DNA of 17,929 nt from Sterolibacterium sp052034445 (GTDB taxonomy: Bacteria > Pseudomonadota > Gammaproteobacteria > Burkholderiales > Rhodocyclaceae): positions 1-17,929 of the forward strand of contig JBPOIN010000015.1 in the NCBI GenBank assembly GCA_052034445.1, written 5' to 3'. The position numbers and the translations under genes were made by a program. Every line of letters begins with the position of its first letter. Within the stretch, counting starts at the first letter, position 1. Below are positions 7,852-17,929 of the stretch, piece after piece. Below the pieces are notes generated by a model. It worked only from the letters and a program-made list of their open reading frames with translations. It ran no database searches and was not told the origin of the DNA.

Positions 7852-9828
7852 ATGAAACGTTGGCTTTGCCTATTCTCATTGATCCCTGCGCTGTTTCCGG
7901 CCTTGGCTGCGGCCGCCCCCGGCGACGACAAGGTGCTGGCGGCGCGTGAGGCGTTTCGTCTCGGCGAACGCATCAAGCTCGGCGCTCAGTACGATCAGAT
8001 GGCCGGCGCACGCCCGGCATTGCAGCACGATCTCGCCCCGTGGGTGGAATACTGGTTTCTGCGCCAGCGCCTGGACGACAACAACAGCGAAGGCGTTGCC
8101 GATTTCCTGCAACGCCAGAATGGCAGCTATCTGGCCGAGAAGCTGCGCGGCGACTGGCTGAAGTGGCTCGGCAAACGCCAGAAGTGGGAGGATTTCGAGC
8201 GCGAGGCAACAGCGCTCGTACAGCCAGACACCGAGCTGAGCTGCTACGTCCTGCAGGGACGCATCGCCCGCCCGGGCAGCACGACCGAGGAAACCCAGTC
8301 CGCCATCGAGGCGGCCTCGCCGCTGTGGCTCAACGTCCTGGAACTACCCGACGCCTGCACGCCGCTTATGGATCGTCTGGTCGTCGACGGACGCATCAGC
8401 CTCAACGATGTCTGGCTGCGCATGCGGCGTCAGCTCGAACAGAAGAAATTCGCCGCCGCGCGACGCAGCGCCGAATACCTGCCCGAAGCGCAACGGCCGG
8501 ACGCCAGACTGCTCGAAAGCATCACCGACAAGCCCCTGCGCTACCTTGACAATAGCGCTGGGTCTGCCAGCAGTTCGCGTCTGGCGCGCGAGATGACGTT
8601 GTATGCCATGCAGCGTCTGGCACGCAACGATCCGGTCGCCGCCGCCGCACAATGGCAACAGCTGCACAATCGCTTCTCCGCCACCGAGCGCAGTCATGTC
8701 TGGGGGCAGATCGCCATGCAGGCCGCCCAGCGCCATCTGCCCGAAGCACTGGGCTGGTATGCACAAGCGACCGACACCAGACTTTCCGAGGAACAGTTGG
8801 CCTGGCAGGCGCGTGCGGCGTTGCGCGCGCATGACTGGCCGATGGTGCGACGCACGATCGGCCAGATGCCGGCGCAGATGGCGGCCCAGCCCGATTGGGT
8901 ATATTGGCTGGCGCGCGCGCTCACGGCACATAACCGCGCCGACGAAGCGCAGGCGCTGTACCAGAAGATTTCCGGCCAGCCGAATTTCTACAGCAATCTG
9001 GCCGATGAGGAGTTGAATCGGGCGATCTTGATTCCACCGCGCGCGCTGCCGCCCACCAAGGAAGAAGTCGCCGAGGCGCGTGATAACCCGGGCCTACGCC
9101 GCGCGCTCGCGCTGTACCGTCTCGACATGCGCATGGAAGGGCTGCGCGAATGGAACTGGGCGCTGCGCGGCATGAATGACCGTCAGTTGCTGGCAGCCGC
9201 CGATCTGGCGCGCCGCAACGAAATTTTCGACCGCGCAATCTACACGGCCGACCGCACGCAGGGCCAGCATGATTACACACTGCGATACCTCGCACCGTTC
9301 CGTGACAATGTGATGCCGCAGGCGCGCGAGATGCTGCTCGACAGCGGCTGGGTGTATGGCCTCATGCGCCAGGAAAGCCGCTTCATCATGAATGCCAAGT
9401 CTGGCGTCGGCGCCAAGGGGCTCATGCAGCTGATGCCGAAAACCGCCCAGTGGGTGGCAAAAAAGATCGGTCTGCGCAATTACCACCCCAACCAGATCGA
9501 GGAGCTCGGCACCAACATCACGCTAGGCACCAACTATCTGCGCATGGTGCTGTCCGACCTTGACCAGCATCCCGTGCTGGCCTCGGCGGCCTACAACGCC
9601 GGCCCGGGGCGCGCACGACGCTGGCGTGCCGAGGCGCCGCTCGAAGGCGCGATCTATGCCGAGACTATCCCCTTCGCCGAGACACGCGATTACGTCAAGA
9701 AAGTCATGAGCAACGCGGTTTATTATTCGGCGCTGTTCGAGGACAAGCCGCAATCACTCAAACTGCGACTCGGTACCGTGGGGCCACGCCAGGAGAACGG
9801 CGCGGGACGCATCGACGATCTGCCGTGA
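7852..9828 (+). CDS. slt: Periplasmic soluble lytic murein transglycosylase (Slt70-like)
   Basis: The 658-residue enzyme cleaves the MurNAc-GlcNAc bond of peptidoglycan with formation of a 1,6-anhydro end. A signal peptide is clear at the N-terminus (MKRWLCLFSLIPALFPALAA, cleavage near residues 21-23), so it acts in the periplasm. A long helical superhelix region (about 30-450) precedes the SLT domain (about 480-630). The catalytic Glu is E508 in LMRQESRF, followed by GAKGLMQLMPKTA, NITLGTNYL and AYNAGPGR. Length and layout match the E. coli Slt70 family (about 645). I chose ATG 7852 because the signal peptide begins there; the frame stays open upstream to 7567 but that part lies inside the opposite cyclo-ligase gene. 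No Shine-Dalgarno sequence precedes the ATG. The cca gene follows after 68 bp. Confidence 0.95.
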   Translation: MKRWLCLFSLIPALFPALAAAAPGDDKVLAAREAFRLGERIKLGAQYDQMAGARPALQHDLAPWVEYWFLRQRLDDNNSEGVADFLQRQNGSYLAEKLRGDWLKWLGKRQKWEDFEREATALVQPDTELSCYVLQGRIARPGSTTEETQSAIEAASPLWLNVLELPDACTPLMDRLVVDGRISLNDVWLRMRRQLEQKKFAAARRSAEYLPEAQRPDARLLESITDKPLRYLDNSAGSASSSRLAREMTLYAMQRLARNDPVAAAAQWQQLHNRFSATERSHVWGQIAMQAAQRHLPEALGWYAQATDTRLSEEQLAWQARAALRAHDWPMVRRTIGQMPAQMAAQPDWVYWLARALTAHNRADEAQALYQKISGQPNFYSNLADEELNRAILIPPRALPPTKEEVAEARDNPGLRRALALYRLDMRMEGLREWNWALRGMNDRQLLAAADLARRNEIFDRAIYTADRTQGQHDYTLRYLAPFRDNVMPQAREMLLDSGWVYGLMRQESRFIMNAKSGVGAKGLMQLMPKTAQWVAKKIGLRNYHPNQIEELGTNITLGTNYLRMVLSDLDQHPVLASAAYNAGPGRARRWRAEAPLEGAIYAETIPFAETRDYVKKVMSNAVYYSALFEDKPQSLKLRLGTVGPRQENGAGRIDDLP

Positions 9829-9896
9829 TGCTCGCCACGTTCTGAGCACAGACGTCGGCGCAGACCGCACCACACGCGCCAAAGGGAGGAGCAGAT

Positions 9897-11153
9897 ATGA
9901 AAATCTACCGCGTCGGCGGTGCGGTGCGCGACGAATTGCTCGGCCTGCCGGTTCAGGACCACGATTACGTGGTGGTCGGCGCGACGCCGGAAGACCTTCT
10001 GGCGCAAGGCTATCGGCCGGTGGGCAAGGATTTCCCGGTGTTCCTGCATCCACTCACGCAGGAGGAATACGCGTTGGCGCGCACCGAACGCAAGACGGCG
10101 CCCGGTTATCACGGCTTCGTGTTCCATGCCGCGCCGGAAGTCACGCTCGAAGAAGATCTGGCGCGCCGCGACCTGACCATCAATGCCATGGCGCGCGGCG
10201 CGGACGGCGAACTCGTCGATCCCTTCAATGGCCGCGCCGACCTTGCGGCGCGCGTGCTGCGCCATGTCTCGCCGGCCTTCGCCGAAGACCCGGTGCGCAT
10301 CCTGCGCATCGCACGCTTTGCGGCGCGCTTCGCCGAGTTCACGCTGGCGCCCGAGACGCTCGCCCTCATGCGCCGGATGGTGGCGGACGGCGAGGTCGAT
10401 CATCTGGTCGCCGAACGGGTCTGGCAGGAATTCGCCAAGGGGCTCATGGAGCGCCGGCCTTCGCGCATGTTCGAAACCCTGCGCAGCTGCGGCGCGCTGG
10501 CGCGTCTGCTGCCCGAACTCGATGTGCTGTGGGGCGTGCCGCAACGCGCCGATTTCCATCCCGAAGTTGATACCGGCGTGCATGTGATGATGGTGCTCGA
10601 CATGACCGCGCGTCTCGACCTGTCCTTGCCGGCGCGCTTTGCCGCGCTGACGCACGACCTTGGCAAGGGCGTCACGCCCGCCCATGTGCTGCCGCGCCAT
10701 ACCGGGCATGAGGCGCACAGCGTGCGCTTGCTGCTGCCGCTCTGCGAGCGACTGCGCGTACCCGTCGAATGCCGCGATCTGGCGCGCCTCGTCGCCCAGT
10801 ATCATGGCGACATGCATCGCGCCGAATTGCTGCGTCCGGCGACCATGGTCAAGGTACTCGAACGTTGCGACGTATTGCGCCGCCCGGAACGCCTGGATGA
10901 TTTGCTGGGCGCGTGCGAGGCAGACTTTCGCGGTCGCCAGGGACTCACCGAAGTTGCCTACCCGCAGGCGCAGATGTGGCGCAGTGCATATGCGGCCATG
11001 CGCGGTGTCGATGCCGGCGCCATCGCCCGCAGTTGCAACGCCGAGCCGCAACGCATCGCTGAGCAGGTGCATGCGGCGCGCGTCGCGGCCGTTGCGGCCC
11101 TCGGCCTACAGAAGGTGCAGGAAGTACAGGATCAGACTGGCCAGCAGCGATAG
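9897..11153 (+). CDS. cca: Multifunctional CCA tRNA nucleotidyltransferase with HD domain
   Basis: This enzyme adds and repairs the 3'-CCA end of tRNA using CTP and ATP in the cytosol. The 418 residues align with E. coli Cca throughout. The nucleotidyltransferase head carries VGGAVRDELLG with catalytic D21 and D23 (DHDYVVVG). RRDLTINAMA (90-99) and AEDPVRILRIARFAARF (about 129-145) follow. Nucleotide- and tRNA-binding regions come next. An HD hydrolase domain is marked by H253-D254 (LTHDLGKG), and in E. coli this domain confers 2',3'-cyclic phosphodiesterase and phosphatase activity. A strong ribosome site (GGGAGGAG) sits just before ATG 9897. Its last 48 bases overlap the convergent DUF2905-type gene. 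It follows the transglycosylase and may be co-transcribed with it. Confidence 0.97.
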   Translation: MKIYRVGGAVRDELLGLPVQDHDYVVVGATPEDLLAQGYRPVGKDFPVFLHPLTQEEYALARTERKTAPGYHGFVFHAAPEVTLEEDLARRDLTINAMARGADGELVDPFNGRADLAARVLRHVSPAFAEDPVRILRIARFAARFAEFTLAPETLALMRRMVADGEVDHLVAERVWQEFAKGLMERRPSRMFETLRSCGALARLLPELDVLWGVPQRADFHPEVDTGVHVMMVLDMTARLDLSLPARFAALTHDLGKGVTPAHVLPRHTGHEAHSVRLLLPLCERLRVPVECRDLARLVAQYHGDMHRAELLRPATMVKVLERCDVLRRPERLDDLLGACEADFRGRQGLTEVAYPQAQMWRSAYAAMRGVDAGAIARSCNAEPQRIAEQVHAARVAAVAALGLQKVQEVQDQTGQQR

Positions 11154-11312
11154 TGCGATGGTCGAACCGAACGGAAAGTAATACTCGCGACGACGGAAGC
11201 GGCAACGCAAATCACCGGGCATGCGCCCAATGCGCAACCACGCGGTGAGGCGCGGCAGGCAGAAACCAGCGACAAACACGGTGACACAGAGGGCGATCAG
11301 CCACTTGAGCAT
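11106..11312 (-). CDS. Small two-helix membrane protein, DUF2905 type
   Basis: The 68-residue protein has a hydrophobic helix at each end (about 2-19 and 49-67). Between them is a basic loop holding RIGRMPGDLRCRFRRREYYFPFGSTI. The G-R-x-P-G-D-x-R core followed by a Y-F-P-x-x-x-x-I segment is the hallmark of the DUF2905 family, small inner-membrane proteins of unknown function. The gene is convergent with cca and overlaps its last 48 bases, and its start is 143 bp from the hydrolase gene on the other strand. Conservation of the family pattern makes this a real gene despite its size and overlap. No function can be assigned. Confidence 0.85.
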   Translation of the reverse strand: MLKWLIALCVTVFVAGFCLPRLTAWLRIGRMPGDLRCRFRRREYYFPFGSTIALSLLASLILYFLHLL

Positions 11313-11455
11313 GGGCGGGTCGGGTAAAATTGCGGGTCAAGCTCATATGATAACCGCCTCGCCATGATCACGCTCGCCCCAGTCGGTGAACTTCCGCCTC
11401 TCTTCAGCCCGCCGCATGCACCGGCCCGGGCGCTGCGCATTTCAGGAAAACCCTC
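11313..11455 (+). promoter_or_regulatory. Leader/promoter region of the hydrolase gene, includes a candidate -10
   Basis: This 143-bp gap lies between divergent starts. Toward the hydrolase, TATGAT (11346-11351) is a good -10 hexamer but has no convincing -35 at 16-18 bp. Transcription from there would leave a leader of nearly 100 bases that contains the 31-codon frame at 11364. No clear promoter toward the DUF2905-type gene is visible; a TTGACC on that strand has no good partner. Confidence 0.25.
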
Positions 11456-11459
11456 ATGA
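11364..11459 (+). CDS. Possible 31-residue leader ORF overlapping the hydrolase start
   Basis: ATG 11364 opens a 31-codon frame (MITLAPVGELPPLFSPPHAP...) that ends in TGA at 11457-11459. The stop overlaps the hydrolase start as ATGA, the classic layout for translational coupling. The peptide is proline-rich and I recognise no family. It lacks a ribosome site of its own, and if the TATGAT at 11346 is the promoter the transcript would begin almost at its ATG. It could be a leader peptide or chance; the hydrolase has its own AGGA site, which weakens the need for coupling. Confidence 0.25.
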   Translation: MITLAPVGELPPLFSPPHAPARALRISGKPS

Positions 11460-12265
11460 GCCGTACCGGCATTGATGGCCTGGAAGTACTGTGCGCCGAA
11501 CCCGCAGCCGGGCAGCCGGTGCATGCCACGCCGCTGCTGTTCATCCATGGCGCCTATACCGCCGCTTGGTGCTGGCAGGAGCATTTCCTGCCCTGGTTTG
11601 CCGAACAAGGTTATCGCAGCTATGCCGTCAGCCTCTCTGGCCATGGCGGCAGTCGCGGACGCGAGCAACTCGACAGCTTCGGCATCGCCGATTACGTCAG
11701 GGATGTCGCGGCCGTCGTCGAAACCTTGCCGGCAGCACCCGCGCTGATCGGCCATTCGATGGGCGGTTTCGTGGTGCAGAAATATCTCGAAGCCCATGCC
11801 GCGCCGGCAGCCGTGTTGATCAGCTCGGTACCGCCGCAGGGCCTGATGTCCTCGGTGTTCGGCCTGATGTTCCAGAAACCCGCCCTGTTGTTTGATCTGA
11901 ACCACCTCATGGGCGGCGGCCGCGTGGCGATGAACACCTTGCGCGAAACGCTGTTCGCCCAGCCGGTGAGCGAACTCGATCTGCAGCGTTACTTCCGTTA
12001 TGCGCAGACCGAGTCGCACCGCGCGATCTGGGACATGACGCTGTTCAATCTGCCGCACCCGTCGCGCGTGGGCGACGTACCATTACTGGTGCTGGGCGCC
12101 GAGTTCGATCATCTGATCGCGCCGACGCTGGTCGAAATGACCGCGCGCACCTATGGTGTCGAAGCGGAAATCTTTCCGGACATGGGCCACGGTCTGATGC
12201 TCGAACGCGACTGGGTCAAGGCCGCCCGGCGCATCCATGACTGGCTGGCCAGCAAGGACCTTTAA
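11456..12265 (+). CDS. Alpha/beta hydrolase
   Basis: This 269-residue protein has the alpha/beta-hydrolase fold. A complete triad is readable: nucleophile S101 in the elbow GHSMGG, acid D218 in LGAEFDHLI and H245 in PDMGHGLML. The oxyanion-loop HGAYTAAW starts at H31. A lid-like insert rich in hydrophobic residues lies at about 125-180. There is no signal peptide, so it is likely cytosolic. The substrate cannot be told; esterase or lipase-like activity is the general expectation for this fold. An AGGA site lies 8 bases ahead of ATG 11456. The stop is separated by 1 bp from the DUF1840-type start, so the two are almost certainly co-transcribed. Confidence 0.93.
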   Translation: MSRTGIDGLEVLCAEPAAGQPVHATPLLFIHGAYTAAWCWQEHFLPWFAEQGYRSYAVSLSGHGGSRGREQLDSFGIADYVRDVAAVVETLPAAPALIGHSMGGFVVQKYLEAHAAPAAVLISSVPPQGLMSSVFGLMFQKPALLFDLNHLMGGGRVAMNTLRETLFAQPVSELDLQRYFRYAQTESHRAIWDMTLFNLPHPSRVGDVPLLVLGAEFDHLIAPTLVEMTARTYGVEAEIFPDMGHGLMLERDWVKAARRIHDWLASKDL

Positions 12266-12266
12266 A

Positions 12267-12605
12267 ATGATCGTGACATTTCAATCCAAGGCGTCGGGCG
12301 ACGTCATCATGTTCGGCGATGTGGCGTTTCGTCTGATGCAGATCATGGGCAAGGATGCCGAGTCCAAGGGCATTCTGACCGTCGAGCAACTCCCCGAAGC
12401 GATTCGCCGGCTGCAGACGGCAATCACGGAAAACAAAGCGCTGCGCACGGTTGATGACGAAGCGGAGGACGAGGAGACTCGCGTCGAGAAGGGTTCCGAT
12501 GGCCGCGAGCGGCCGTATGTGAGCCTGGCCCAGCGCGCAGCGCCGCTGCTCGAATTGCTCGAATACTCGCTCAGGAAACGCGTGCCGGTGGTCTGGGGCG
12601 TTTGA
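12267..12605 (+). CDS. DUF1840-family conserved protein
   Basis: This 112-residue cytosolic protein matches the DUF1840 pattern known mainly from betaproteobacteria. The start MIVTFQSKASGDVIMFGDVA is followed by LMQIMGKD, a helix TVEQLPEAIRRLQTAI, an acidic linker and a C-terminal VSLAQRAAPLLELLEYS. Its function is unknown. I chose ATG 12267 over the in-frame ATG 12237, because 12267 starts the conserved block and lies 1 bp after the hydrolase stop with AAGGA upstream. The frame extension back to 12237 would overlap the hydrolase. It is convergent with the CheZ-like gene, with only 9 bp between stops and no visible terminator. Confidence 0.88.
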   Translation: MIVTFQSKASGDVIMFGDVAFRLMQIMGKDAESKGILTVEQLPEAIRRLQTAITENKALRTVDDEAEDEETRVEKGSDGRERPYVSLAQRAAPLLELLEYSLRKRVPVVWGV

Positions 12606-12614
12606 CCCGCCCGC

Positions 12615-13226
12615 TCAGAACAGCTCGATATCGCCGCCGCTCTCCTCGACCTCGTGCATGCGCGTGGTCATGTATGCATCAAGTGCGACCTGCACGGATT
12701 GACCGGAAAGCACGGCGTCGAACATCGCGCACTCTTCCTTCATGGTGTATTTCGAGCGGATCTCGTTCTGCAGGTCGACCCAGGACTGCGGCGTGTACAG
12801 GCGATTGCGGTCATTCACGAGTTCGCTGAGGCCACCGAGGCTGTGGCAGACATGTGCTAGGCGCTGCGCCAGCTTGTCGTAGAACTGGAAAGCGATGATG
12901 GCCTGATGCACCTTGGCATTGATCTGCTGCATGCCGATGTGCAGCTCCTGCTTGACGCGCGCGCTGCCGTCCGTATCGGGCAGGGTATCCAGGGCGCTGT
13001 CGATGCTGTCGAGCTGCGCCGCCATCGAGGTGAAGGTCTGGGAAAGAATGTCGACCGAGGAATTGGAGTCCTTCATCGCCGCCTCGACCTGGCCGGCGGC
13101 GAGTTCCAGCATCAACACGGTTTCGCGGATCTGGCTCCAGTCCAGATCGGGCGCATGGGCGCGACTGGTACGCAGCGCATCCTTGGGTGATACGGCGGCA
13201 TCGGTTGGTTGCGGCGGATTGCTCAT
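12615..13226 (-). CDS. Helical protein with CheZ-like phosphatase motif, function uncertain
   Basis: The 203-residue protein is predicted to be mostly helical. Residues 107-133 (VHQAIIAFQFYDKLAQRLAH...) resemble the active-site helix of CheZ, where Asp and Gln four residues apart (D143/Q147 in E. coli) dephosphorylate CheY. Here D117 and Q121 have the same spacing. The C-terminus ends in an acidic linker and a short acidic-hydrophobic tail (GGDIELF), reminiscent of the CheY-binding tail of CheZ. These parallels are by eye; no chemotaxis gene lies in the window, and the family may be a distinct CheZ relative acting on another receiver protein. AAAAGGGA lies about 8 bases before the ATG. It follows metH by 20 bp on the same strand, so it is probably co-transcribed with it. 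Confidence 0.8.
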   Translation of the reverse strand: MSNPPQPTDAAVSPKDALRTSRAHAPDLDWSQIRETVLMLELAAGQVEAAMKDSNSSVDILSQTFTSMAAQLDSIDSALDTLPDTDGSARVKQELHIGMQQINAKVHQAIIAFQFYDKLAQRLAHVCHSLGGLSELVNDRNRLYTPQSWVDLQNEIRSKYTMKEECAMFDAVLSGQSVQVALDAYMTTRMHEVEESGGDIELF

Positions 13227-13246
13227 GCGATGTCCCTTTTAAGGAA

Positions 13247-16924
<3,678 letters not shown>

Positions 16925-17087
16925 GACGCGGAGGTGGGGATGGTGATATTTCGAATCGTGAATTTTATCATGTGCGCCCTGCACCACCGACCCGCACGCA
17001 AGACTGCACTCCAGGTAACTCACGAGCTTCGACTAGAATCCGGGCACTGACGCTAACCGCGCTCGCCTGCGCCGAATCGACATCGCC
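16925..17087. promoter_or_regulatory. Divergent metH / btuF-like promoter region
   Basis: These 163 bp separate the two B12-related genes. Toward metH, TAAAAT (16967-16962, within GATAAAAT) is a candidate -10, giving a leader of about 30 bases to ATG 16924. Immediately upstream of it is the inverted repeat GTGC-AGGGC-GCAC, a possible operator. Toward btuF, TAGAAT (17034-17039) is a candidate -10. Neither has a good -35. I see no complete cobalamin or SAH riboswitch: the only B12-box-like string is GGGCACTG at 17042-17049 and the surrounding conserved helices are not apparent. Confidence 0.35.
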
Positions 17088-17929
17088 ATGAAAAGACCGC
17101 ATCAATTACTCTGCAGCACCTTGCTGTGCCAGCTATTGCTCATACAGCCAGCTGTCGCGCAAATCGTCGTGCGCGACGACATGGGCAATGATGTGCGCCT
17201 GGCGGCGCCCGCGCGCCGCATCGTCAGCCTGGCGCCGCATGTGACGGAAAACATTTACGCTGCCGGCGCCGGCGACCGCCTGGTCGGCGCGGTCGACTAC
17301 AGCGACTACCCGGAAGCCGCGAAGAAGCTGCCGCGCGTCGGCGGCTATGCGCGCCTCGACCTGGAAGCCATCGTCGCGCTACGTCCCGACCTGATCATCG
17401 CCTGGGAGAGCGGCAACTCGGCGAATCACCTGGCGCGCCTCAAGACGCTGGGCTTTCCGCTCTATCTGAGCCAGCCCAAAACCATCGACGATGTCGCCAG
17501 CAATATCGAGCGCATCGGCACGCTCATGAATACATCGAACAGCGCCAATGCGGCAGCTGCCGCATTCCGTGCCCGCCACGCGGCATTACGCGCCCGCTAT
17601 GCCGCGCGCCCGGTCGTGCGCACCTTCTATCAGATCTGGAATCAGCCACTCATGACAGTGAACGGCGCACAGTTGATCAGCGATGTGATGCGCCTTTGCG
17701 GCGCGGAGAATGTGTTCTCGAACCTCCCTCAACTCGCCCCTGTCGTGAGCGTCGAGGCGGTTCTGCAAACACAGCCAGAGGCCATCGTCGCGAGCGGCAT
17801 GAACGGCGACCGCCCCGAATGGCTCGATATGTGGAAACCCTGGCGTCAACTCATGGCGACGCAACGTAACAATCTGTTCTTCGTTCCCTCGGACCTCATC
17901 AACCGCCACACTCCGCGACTGCTCGATGG
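17088..17929 (+). CDS. btuF: Periplasmic cobalamin-binding ABC transporter protein, BtuF-like (3' end beyond window)
   Basis: The frame is open from ATG 17088 to the right edge (280 codons, no stop). A signal peptide is clear (MKRPHQLLCSTLLCQLLLIQ..., cleavage after AVA near residue 24). The mature part aligns with E. coli BtuF: RIVSLAPHVTENIYAAGAGD, AVDYSDYPEAAKKLPRVGG, LDLEAIVALRPDLIIAWESGN and a late QPEAIVASG. It would deliver vitamin B12 to an inner-membrane BtuCD-type permease. E. coli BtuF has 266 residues, so nearly the whole protein is probably visible. Other helical-backbone binding proteins (siderophore or heme) share the fold, but the SDYP and AWESGN segments and the divergent metH favour cobalamin. 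No Shine-Dalgarno sequence is seen before the ATG. BtuC/BtuD genes might follow outside the window. Confidence 0.9.
   Translation, partial: MKRPHQLLCSTLLCQLLLIQPAVAQIVVRDDMGNDVRLAAPARRIVSLAPHVTENIYAAGAGDRLVGAVDYSDYPEAAKKLPRVGGYARLDLEAIVALRPDLIIAWESGNSANHLARLKTLGFPLYLSQPKTIDDVASNIERIGTLMNTSNSANAAAAAFRARHAALRARYAARPVVRTFYQIWNQPLMTVNGAQLISDVMRLCGAENVFSNLPQLAPVVSVEAVLQTQPEAIVASGMNGDRPEWLDMWKPWRQLMATQRNNLFFVPSDLINRHTPRLLD

Noticed and set aside
9723..11072. Minus-strand open frame of 449 codons
   Set aside because: It is antisense to cca and the end of the transglycosylase gene, with no motifs, while cca matches its family along the full length.
12595..12625. Bidirectional terminator between the convergent DUF1840-type and CheZ-like genes
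   Set aside because: Only 9 bp separate the stops, and there is no stem-loop with a T run on either strand.
17034..17087. B12-box-like GGGCACTG upstream of the btuF-like gene as part of a cobalamin riboswitch
   Set aside because: One position departs from the usual box, it lies only about 40 bases from the start codon, and I cannot find the other conserved helices upstream. A covariance search would settle it.

Overview
The window is GC-rich, almost fully coding chromosomal DNA that looks betaproteobacterial. The evidence for that is the DUF1840-type gene, the run 5-FCL / lytic transglycosylase / CCA enzyme, and E. coli-like MetH, Cca and BtuF proteins. I cannot name the genus. I see no RNA genes, insertion sequences, CRISPR arrays or prophage genes. 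Both ends cut genes.

Left part (1-6934, all minus strand): a cyclic-di-GMP locus made of a two-gene module present twice in tandem. Each copy has an HDOD protein with an eroded EAL-like N-terminal half. It is followed 13-21 bp later by a large GAF-like/PAS/PAS/GGDEF/EAL protein. In transcription order these are HDOD-1 (6934-5732), PAS-GGDEF-EAL-1 (5710-3278), a 128-bp gap, HDOD-2 (3149-1899) and PAS-GGDEF-EAL-2 (1885 to beyond base 1). The copies are clearly homologous but diverged, so the duplication is old and has probably been kept by selection. This is the most interesting feature of the window.

Middle (7037-12605): housekeeping genes. A 5-formyltetrahydrofolate cyclo-ligase gene (minus) diverges from a periplasmic lytic transglycosylase gene. 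Next come cca, a small two-helix membrane protein gene (DUF2905 type, convergent and overlapping the end of cca), an alpha/beta hydrolase and a DUF1840-type gene. The hydrolase is preceded by a 31-codon reading frame whose stop overlaps its start (ATGA).

Right part (12615-17929): metH (cobalamin-dependent methionine synthase, minus) is followed 20 bp later by a helical protein that carries the Asp/Gln spacing of CheZ-type phosphatases. Divergent from metH is a BtuF-like cobalamin-binding protein gene that runs off the right end, so a B12-dependent enzyme sits beside a B12 uptake gene. Several large open frames opposite the real genes (opposite both GGDEF-EAL genes, cca and metH) are shadows of GC-biased codon use and are not annotated.
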